Of a DNA stretch of 64,000 bases, positions 34,424-41,744 are shown in pieces (position 1 is the stretch's first letter; the number at the start of each line of letters is the position of its first letter). Location: contig ARYC01001110.1 in the NCBI GenBank assembly GCA_000711775.1, forward strand, positions 1 through 64,000, in the 5' to 3' direction. The notes below the pieces were generated by a model. It did no database searches, was not told the origin of the DNA, and saw nothing but the letters and a program-made list of their open reading frames with translations. Source of the stretch: Oxytricha trifallax (lineage: Eukaryota; Ciliophora; Spirotrichea; Sporadotrichida; Oxytrichidae). Position numbers and translations under genes: made by a program.

Positions 34424-35518
34424 ATGTTTCAGCAAATGAGTTAGAAAGACCAGATTTTGTTTTAAGAGCTGCAGATGCTTGCATCACAAGGACCTATATA
34501 ATGTAAAAGTTTTGTCTGTAATTTCTGCTAATCAGAATATAAATGCCATAAAACAAGATAAAATCACTGGAGTAAACCTAATAAATGCAAACTTTTACAT
34601 AAAATCTAAAGGGCAGAGGAACTTCTATAAAATCTTGAATCCCATGGATGCAAAAGAATTTTTAAATAATCTGATCACTGTAAGACTCATATGGGTAACT
34701 GTCATCTTGTGGACAAGACTAAGATTATTTCAAGCTAATTTATTTTCGAATAAGAACAACTCGAGCCAAGCAATTATGAAAAAATGAAGCTTTAAAAGCA
34801 CGATAAAGACCCAAATTTAAGTGAACTTAAAATTCCAGAATTTATTTATGAGATAAAAGGAGGTTACATTTGTAGTCAATGGGAGTTGTATTTTTCAGAT
34901 AAAATGGCAAAAGCAGAACCAATAGTATTACAAGTCGATGTTAGAAAAGATTATTTTTGGGAGAACTTACATAAAACTATGCTTAAATTAAAAGGTGGAT
35001 TATTTTCCATAGTTGTTGAAGATAATCTTTGGAAAGGGTAAAAATCAACACCCTATTCATATTTACCAATACACAGATTGAAACAGATACCTTTATCTTT
35101 AATTTAGGAGCAAGGAATCATATTTTATTGGACACTTCACAACTCTTAGAAAGATGGTGCAAATCAGTTAAAATTATTTGGATATTTAATTAAAAAGATT
35201 ATTAAATGGGTAAAGCTCACACCTAAAAGAAATTTGATCAATAGTGTGCATCCAGAATATTCAATAGAGTACTGCCTTGTTGGAATAAAAGGCAACATTG
35301 ATTCAAAAATATTAGATTTAATTCCTACAGAAATTGAGACTGTAAGAAAGTAGCATTCCGAGAAACCAAAAGAATTCTGGGATATTATTGACCAAACTTT
35401 CCCATAACAGTATAGGTTGGAGATATTCACAAGGTCTCACCCTGATAAGCCTCACACAGTACATGTTGGCAATGAAATAGTAGAAGATACTTAGATGAGA
35501 ATTTTAAATCTTTATTGA
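34424..35518 (+). CDS. Zinc-finger / MT-A70 family protein with degenerate DPPW (MTA9/METTL14-like)
   Basis: One uninterrupted frame of 365 codons, ATG at 34424 to TGA 35516-35518, with many TAA/TAG Gln codons. Residues ~27-110 hold Cys/His clusters (CNFCQSEYKCHKTRQNH; HGCKRIFKQSDHCKTHMGNCH) resembling C2H2 zinc fingers. The rest is an MT-A70 domain: GGYICSQWELYFSDKMAKAE, GLFSIVVEDNLWKG where catalytic enzymes have DPPW, QGIIFYWTLHNSQKDGANQL, EYCLVGIKGNIDS, and the C-terminal HSEKPKEFWDIIDQTFPQQY, LEIFTRSHPDKP and VGNEI. With EDNLW instead of DPPW it is probably non-catalytic, like the inactive partners METTL14 and ciliate MTA9. The zinc fingers suggest DNA binding. It lies inside the insertion, facing the transposase gene. 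Confidence 0.88.
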
Positions 35519-35752
35519 ATTTTAATTTAATTAATTAACTTTAATTTTAATATTTATAAATTATAAAAAATCATTCTTGAATTAGCTAATGCTTTTTAAA
35601 AGCTTAAAGTTAAAGAATTTATTAAGTATATTTTAACTTCTTTAATTCTAAATTCATGTTTTATAAATTTCTATAAATGTTAGATTTTTTTTTTCAAAAG
35701 TCAAATTCATTCCATAAAAAGTAGAATGCTTTTAATTCTTCAGGAACAAATA
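35519..35752. other. AT-rich spacer between convergent MT-A70 and transposase genes
   Basis: No feature beyond AT-rich sequence; it presumably contains both 3' ends. Confidence 0.4.
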
Positions 35753-37350
35753 TCAAATTTTTTTTTGTAGCATTGCATCTTTAGCAAATTTAAGATAGCT
35801 GTAATAACAATTCTACATCCAAGAAAATTTCTTGCTTTAGATACTTTGTGTGAGAGTTTTTATAAACTCCTCCTTACTTGTTGATTAAGTAATAGGATTC
35901 TAATTCTTCTTGATTACCGCAAATAGTTTTTCTATAGGAGCCATTTTGAATTGATAAGGCCCCAAATATAGTACAGATATTTGATAAAGTCTTAATTTTT
36001 GGAGTGTAGTAACACTTTTGTGGTATGTAGCATTATCTAATAAAAAAACAGTGTTCATCCTCCACTGATTAGAGCATTAATCTAATTTTTCAATTATTTC
36101 TAGTAAAAAGTAAAGAAACGTTGTAGTATTGTTCTTTCCAATGCTCAGTGTATAATAAACTCTACCATCACTAATTCCGGCTGCAATCATGTTAACTCCA
36201 TAGTATCCAATTAATTAATCATTATAGTTGCGGTCTCCCTTCATGCTCCAGGCTCTCCTTAAATAACTTTAGCTTTATATTCCACTCTCGTCAATGTTAA
36301 TTATTAATTTATTTTAACACATAAAGTTTGCATAATGGCTGGCAGCAAGTTATCTTTGCTTCAAACATTCTAAGTTATTTGATCTTTTATCAATGTGATA
36401 TACTTTCTTATAAGTATATCCAATTTCATGTTTAATAATCTTTCAGATTTTTTATAAAGGTACCCTGAGGTTCAACATGATGTGCAAATGATTTTGAATT
36501 TACTTAGCAGATATAATTTATTGCGAATTTTACCTAATTTTACTAATAGCATTTTCTATTAACTTTATCGAATAGATTTTCTAATTTTAAATATTATTTT
36601 TCTTTCTTATGGCCTTATCATTCCTATCATCAATAGCATTGTTAACTTAAGAAATGTAAATTTTAAATCTTTTCATTAATTATTTTTTGGTACATCCATG
36701 ATTGAAGTATAAATGCTTAATAAGCCTACAAACACAGGAGATCTATTGTGTGAATCTAAATAATTTCTTGGATCATTAACAACTCTATATTAAAAATAGG
36801 GAGGGTTAAAATAAATTTTATAATTACTTACACAAGAGTTATCTGAATGCTGTTGGATGTCTTAATTAGGAAAATTGAGAGGGCTTTCCTTATGAGCTTA
36901 CAATTAAAATTCATTATTCATCGCATTGCTATTAATGGACCTCCTTTAACTAAGTTCTTGGATTAGCAACAGAGAAGCATTAATTTACTCGTCACTTAAT
37001 GCGCTCGTTTACTTATTTTCCCCATCCATAGTATTCACAATTCTCTTGGGATCAATAATTTAGGTATTAAATTTTTAATTTTCTATGTTGGGTAATACTC
37101 TCGCTTCTAATCTCTGAATGTGAGAGATTGTTAGAGAAATTACCTTTTAATTATTAACTTCAATGTCACCAGGAGACATCAAGCAAGTTGTTTTACTGTA
37201 AACTAACTCATCTTAGTTATTCTCATCATTCACAGAGTCTTAAAATGAAACCTCATCTTCCTCATCTTGTGACTGCTATCTCTAATTGCTTGAATGCAAA
37301 AAATCTCTTATGTCTGATTATTTAAAGTTCTGAGGATTAGACTTCTCCAT
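35753..37350 (-). CDS. IS630/Tc1-mariner DDE transposase (nearly intact)
   Basis: ATG at 37350 opens MEKSNPQNFKQSDIRDFLHS, and a polar ~180-residue N-terminal region follows. One intron (~36785-36831, GTAAGT...ATAG). Next comes an HTH region (YFNHGCTKKQLMKRFKIYIS; EIGYTYKKVYHIDKRSNNLE), then the RNase-H fold: INIDESGI (first Asp), RRAWSMKGDRN, GVNMIAAGISDGRVYYTLS, VFLLDNATYHKS (second Asp) and YLGPYQFKMAPIEKLFAVIK (Glu). There are 34 residues between the second Asp and the Glu: DD34E. TGA at 35753-35755. One frameshift near 36740 and one in-frame TGA at a Trp-like position (LQKI-TGA-KIIKHE) are the only defects. It would mobilise the cassette or take part in its excision. Confidence 0.88.
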
Positions 37351-37537
37351 ATTGTGTATTGATAATTTTTAAGTTTAATTTAAAATTAATACTATATAGA
37401 ATAATCATTGTAGGGCAATATAAAATAAAAATTTAAGTGAGATTAAAACTCTCACAAACTATAACAAATTATTATCTCAAATATATTAATTAAACTTAAT
37501 AATAAAAAATAAAAGTATTTATATTTAATAAGGCACG

Positions 37538-38359
37538 ATGAACAACAATCTGTAGGGCGTTCATGTTAGTGAAGTTAGATCTAAAATAGGTTCTAAGAAA
37601 GAACTCTACGACTTTTTGACTTAAGAGTGTGGGGCATACTTTCCTAAACTCAACTGCTCTAATATTTACTTTTTTAGAAGTATTCTCACAGGGTAGAAAG
37701 AGGTACTATAGTTTGTTAGACTTTGTTATAGTTTTTGAAAAGAAGCGATGTGATTTTTTCTGCTATCCCCCAGATTGAGGGACTTACTGCTGACGATTTT
37801 TTATCGTATGCTGAAGACAAGCCCTCAATATTGAAGTATTTGCCAGATTAAATGGATTGGCTCCATTTAGATAAAAAGCGGATCACTGATATTCTCTTGA
37901 CTCTTGACACTGAAGGAATTAACTAGATGATTTTGAGAGCCAAGGAATAAAGACGAGCTAGGCTAGATAATACACAAAACAATATAGTACACATGAGCCC
38001 TAATTTTTAGATGCCCTCAACAATTCAATTAGTTACAGTGGTAAGTCAAGTTTATACTTTAACTCAAATTTAGTAAACAAGGGTAGATCTGCCTTCTTAT
38101 TAAAACAAAGTACTAAAAGAAAATCCAGGCAAAATAACTAGGAAGAGTAGAAAGCTAGTCTCCACATTGGGTCAAAGTCTAAACACAAATTTATGGAGCA
38201 AAACCAACGGGTAAGAGACGAAATGAATGACTTAAGAGGTTAGAGCTTGTAAATTATAAGTAGCTCGTGATGCAACTTCACGATGGGGGAGTCATTGACT
38301 AAGAAGGCAACCTATTGAATAAGCAGCCTATTCAATAGAATAATAACTTTATGATTTGA
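37538..38359 (+). CDS. Accessory gene C of the transposon cassette (family of gene X)
   Basis: ATG at 37538 (MNNNLQGVHVSEVRSKIGSK) continues KELYDFLTQECGAYFPKLNC and FFRSILTGQKEVLQ. After a frame change or small intron near 37690 comes DVIFSAIPQIEGLTADDFLS, YAEDKPSILKYLPDQMDWLH, LDKKRITDILLTLDTEGINQ, then a basic and polar tail; a late frame change precedes HDGGVIDQEGNLLNKQPIQQ and TGA 38357-38359. No known domain recognised. Blocks YFLP/YFPK, (Y)IKYFLAGDKLL/FFRSILTGQKEVL, VPYYEDLS/IPQIEGLT and YGVLGTLHTSYLSQLI/TDILLTLDTEGINQMI align with gene X in order. It is transcribed divergently from the transposase, 187 bp apart, so the two probably share a promoter region. Confidence 0.62.
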
Positions 38360-38524
38360 GACAATTAGCATTTAGGTTTGAAGGTTATTCTTATTTAGCT
38401 TAACTTAATTAATTTTATAAAATAGGATTTTTGATTTTTTAAAGCAGCCTTTTTATGTTTTCTACATGATTGAAATCATTAGAAAGCAGAGTTATTTAAA
38501 GGATTTTTCCAAAGATTTTTATTA

Positions 38525-38567
38525 GACGGGAAAAAATCACCACCACATGGTGATAAAATCACGCAAC
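38525..38567. repeat. Imperfect palindrome, copy 2 (GACGGGA...)
   Basis: Directly repeated relative to 34225-34265: GACGGGAAAAAATCACCACC shared exactly, then TGGT-ATAAAATC-C-CAAC. It lies ~165 bp after the stop of gene C. Confidence 0.75.
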
Positions 38568-38938
38568 AAAATTATCTAAAATATTTAGAAAATTCATCCA
38601 AAATAAAATTAAAGTACTTCACACAGTTCAACTACTCGATATTGAGTAGAAATCAGTCATTTTAGAAAGTCTTTCGTATTTTTATGTATCTGATTGTTTT
38701 AATGAACAACTAAGTTTGTTTAGAATATAGATATAGATATAATTCACTGCTGATAAACTAACATAAAATTAGAAATTGTGAGAGTTTGTTAGAGTAATTT
38801 TTAATTATATTGGATTTCATTTTAATTACTAAATTTATGTTTATCAATGATTGATAAAACAAATTGTTTTACTTTGTAATACTTTGTGATAGTTTGTTAG
38901 AATTTTTTATATTTTGGAATTTAATAGGAAATAAACTT
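38568..38938. other. AT-rich spacer before gene D
   Basis: A TTTGTTAGA-type motif occurs several times around 38780-38900 (AGTTTGTTAGAGT, AGTTTGTTAGAAT) and also near 37695 in gene C. Otherwise no feature. Confidence 0.4.
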
Positions 38939-40522
38939 ATGAATCAACAATATTAAAATAGTAATCTTAGAGTAGGTGCTATTAAAATAGCTTTATCAAA
39001 TGTTACTAATAATATAAAGCAAAGAATAAGTATGGGCTTTCAGCAAAGTTAAATTTAGAAGCATGAAATGCTATATAAGCAAGCCATTTTAACTAGTAAT
39101 AACTTACAATTTATGGGGAAGACATCAAAAGCTAAACAAAAATAGAAAATTTAATCTCCAATTTCTGAAGATTAATGTGATGAGAACTCTGGATACACAG
39201 CTGATTTTTTCAATGAAGAGCAACTTATGGAATTGAAGTAAAAAAAATCAAAGCAAAAGATCTTAGACCATATTAAGAAGCAAGGTATACTTGGGAAGTA
39301 GACCTACAAGGATGTCAAAATTTTGCTCAAAAAGAAATTTGGAGCTGATACTATAAATATTCATAAAAATTGGCTAGTTTCTACCCTCAACTCGAGAAAG
39401 TCTGATAGCAAAGCCGCAACTCCAACAAATAAAAGGAAGAAAAATTCTAATAAGAAAAATACAAAATCTTCTACATGTTAGGGAGAACAGAAAATTGATG
39501 GTAATTCGAACCAAAGCCAAACATCATTAACTCCTTCAAAGAACGAAGACCAAAGCATTATCACAGGAATGGACTATTAATCACTGTAATCTGACTTGAA
39601 ACACACAGAGACGGAATTTTCGCAAATACATAGCGTCACAACATTCCCTGAGCTTAACTAAATTGATGAGCTAATTGAGAAAAAGTTAGGGGAGCTTACG
39701 TAGAAAGCTCGGGATGATATAAGTAATATGATACTTAAATAGGTACCAGAGTTATTATAAACTCCACAATTCCAAAATTTAACAGACCAAATTAAGGAAT
39801 CTTGTGATAGAGTTACAAAGTTGGAATCTTTGTTAAAATCGGTTGATTTTGAATAAATATCAAGGGAAGTTGCTGAAGGACGCGAGGAAATTTAGCAGAC
39901 ATTCTAGATATTAGTTGAAGATATCAAAAAAGTAGCACCCACTCTTGGTGTTGCCACGTAAGAGTCGATGGCAAGAAATGTTAGAAGGATCAATGACTAA
40001 ATAGTGGAGCTTCAAAAAACAATGAAGGATTCAACTAATGGCTTTAAGAATATTGAAGATACCTTAAAAATCCTAACAGCCTAAGATAGTGAATAAGTAA
40101 ATCTACTAGAAATAAATATTGCAGATGTCTAGAAAAAACTAAAGTGTGTAGTAGACACTTTCAATGGGACGATTGAAGAGTGCAAAGAAAACATTACTAA
40201 AAACATGAACATAATTCATGAAAATATTAAAATAATAAATACTCGAGTAACTAACATTGAAAAGCGTTCAATAATGCAAAAAAGAGAATAAGTTACTTCA
40301 GTTCAATAGCAACAATCATAACCATTCATATAACCACAAATTCAATGACAAAATAGTAATAGCTCAAATGCTCAAAATCCTTAAACGAGTATTTAAGATG
40401 CTATATAGAAATACAACTAGCATGATCCTAAGATTTAATTTTTAAAAATAGGGAATAATTAGTACCTCCACGACGGCACTAGCAAGCAGTTTATTTTGGT
40501 TGATGAACAAGCTGACGATTGA
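38939..40522 (+). CDS. Gene D: Lys/Gln-rich coiled-coil protein, intact frame
   Basis: ATG at 38939 (MNQQYQNSNLRVGAIKIALS). The frame runs 527 codons to tandem TGA TGA (40520-40525) with a single internal TGA at codon 470 (40346-40348, after IQPQIQ). Residues ~95-170 hold EEQLMELKQKKSKQKILDHI, KKQGILGKQTYKDVKILLKK and FGADTINIHKNWLVSTLNSR, a basic helical block that could bind DNA. Then a Ser/Lys/Asn linker, and a long helical region (IDELIEKKLGELTQKARDDI; VAPTLGVATQESMARNVRRI; INTRVTNIEKRSIMQKR) predicted coiled coil. The C-terminal ~70 residues are Gln/Asn-rich. No family recognised. It lies inside the kinase insertion; no counterpart was found at the 7-11 kb locus. Confidence 0.65.
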
Positions 40523-40606
40523 TGATCAATTATATAGCGTTCTCATTTACTTTAGTTATATTTGATTACTTTATTACTTATCATACTTAGTTGAAAAGAT
40601 AAAGAC

Positions 40607-40621
40607 GGGGTTTTGGGGTTT
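40607..40621 (+). repeat. Interstitial telomere-like repeat GGGGTTTTGGGGTTT
   Basis: Fifteen bases of perfect G4T4 repeat, the telomere unit of hypotrich ciliates, four bases from the GAGGT boundary of the insertion (minus strand: GAGGT-AGTT-AAACCCC...). Telomere repeats at the ends of germline transposons are known from TBE elements of Oxytricha (established knowledge). Confidence 0.8.
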
Positions 40622-40625
40622 AACT

Positions 40626-40830
40626 ACCTCTTTTGAAAGACCAAAATCGCATGCCATTCATGATCAAGTAAAATATTATCTGGTTTTTAATCTCTAAAAA
40701 TAATGATTAATCTATCAAAAAGCTCCTTAAGTGTATGTAATATCTCTAAAACATGCAACCTAACATTATCCTCATTGAATATTTTTTCTAATTGTAAGTA
40801 TTCAGCAAGATCAACTACTGGACTATAGTC
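40626..40830 (-). pseudogene. AGC-type protein kinase, catalytic-loop segment (segment 1 of split gene)
   Basis: Minus-strand text: DLAEYLQLEKIFNEDNVRLH and LEILHTLKELFDRLIIIFRD, then QKPDNILLDHEWHA (the RDxKPxN catalytic loop; Lys, Asp and Asn present), a frame change, and CDFGLSKEV with the DFG metal-binding motif. The segment ends at GAGGT (complement of 40626-40630). Joining it at that pentamer to the GAGGT at 34166-34170 gives LSKEVMKFMKECIVESICGS, in frame and in the right order for a kinase activation segment. The N-lobe is missing: the segment stops at the edge of the satellite array at 40832. Confidence 0.8.
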
Positions 40831-40831
40831 T

Positions 40832-41742
40832 TATGTTTCCCTGCGATTTCAAAAATTAAAGACTTAAACAAATTATATTCTTTCATGTTAAAGTCAAAAT
40901 AAAAAAGTAAACAATAGCAGTCTCTAAAAACTTGAAATTTGAATAAAATCTCAAGGAAACTTGTTAAATCAATTAAATACGATGCGTATGAACTAATGTT
41001 GAACGTAAAAATGTATGTTTCCCTGCGACTTTAAAAATTATAGACCTCGACAGAAATTATTCATTCATGTTAAAGTCAAAATAAGAAAGTAAACAAAAGC
41101 AGTTTCTAAAACTTATAATTTGAATAAAATTTCAAGAAAACATGTTAAATCAATTAATCACGATTCGTATGCACAAATATCGAACAGAAATATCTATATT
41201 TACCAGCAACTTCAAAAATTATAGACCTCGACAGATATTATTCATTCATGTTAAAGTCAAAATAAAAGAGTATACAATAGCAATCTCTAAAAACTTAAAA
41301 TGTGAACTAAATCGCAAGAAAACTTCTTATATCAATTAAATACGATGTGTAGGCAAAAATTTCGAATAGAAAAAGCTATGTTTCCCTGCGACTTTTAAAA
41401 TTATAGACCTCGACAGATATTATTCATTCATGTTAAAGTCAAAATAAAAAGAGTATACAATAGTAGTCTCTAAAAACTTAAAATCTGAATAAAATTTCAA
41501 GGAAAATTTTTAAATCAATTAAATACGATGCGTAGTCAAAAATGTTTTACAGAAAAAGCTATGTTTCCCAGCGACTTCAAAAAATATAGACCTCGACTGA
41601 AATTATTCATTCATGTTAAAGTCAAAATAAAAACGTATGCAATAGCAGTCTCTAAAAACTTTAAATGCGAACAAAATCTCAAGAAAACTTCTTATATCAA
41701 TTAATCACGATGTGAATGCACAAATGTCGAATTAGCCAGGGG
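40832..41742 (+). repeat. Tandem array, 5 units of ~182 bp
   Basis: Units start TATGTTTCCCTGCGACTT (or variants) at about 40832, 41014, 41195, 41377 and 41560. Conserved parts are TATAGACCTCGACAG, TTCATTCATGTTAAAGTCAA and TACGATGCGTA-type blocks. Units diverge moderately. No consistent reading frame is conserved between them. The array begins where the kinase segment stops and ends where the membrane-protein gene begins. Confidence 0.9.
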
Positions 41743-41744
41743 CT

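Larger units (their letters stand above)
34171..40625. mobile_element. 6.46-kb insertion in the kinase gene: MT-A70 / transposase cassette
   Basis: Bounded by GAGGT direct repeats (minus-strand reading; plus strand ACCTC at 34166-34170 and 40626-40630). Excision between them restores the kinase frame. It contains, left to right: a zinc-finger/MT-A70 gene (+), a DDE transposase (-), gene C (+), gene D (+), and a 15-nt telomere-like repeat five bases from the right boundary. Two imperfect palindromes starting GACGGGAAAAAATCACCACC, directly repeated 4.3 kb apart, lie at 34225 and 38525. No long terminal inverted repeats were seen at the insertion boundaries. It could be one large transposon, or a smaller transposon (34225-38567) nested in an IES with gene D. 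Confidence 0.75.

Noticed and set aside
34479-34787. 102-codon standard-code frame starting MHHKDLYNVKVLSVISANQN
   Set aside because: Out-of-phase shadow of the intact zinc-finger/MT-A70 gene, which is open across the whole region under the ciliate code.
30450-40600. Programmed +1 frameshifting as in Euplotes
   Set aside because: Euplotes reads TAA/TAG as stop and TGA as Cys; here TAA and TAG are clearly Gln throughout, and frame changes are not at a fixed slippery motif.
40832-41742. CRISPR-like regularly spaced repeats
   Set aside because: The units are contiguous ~182-bp tandem repeats without unique spacers, in a eukaryotic context.
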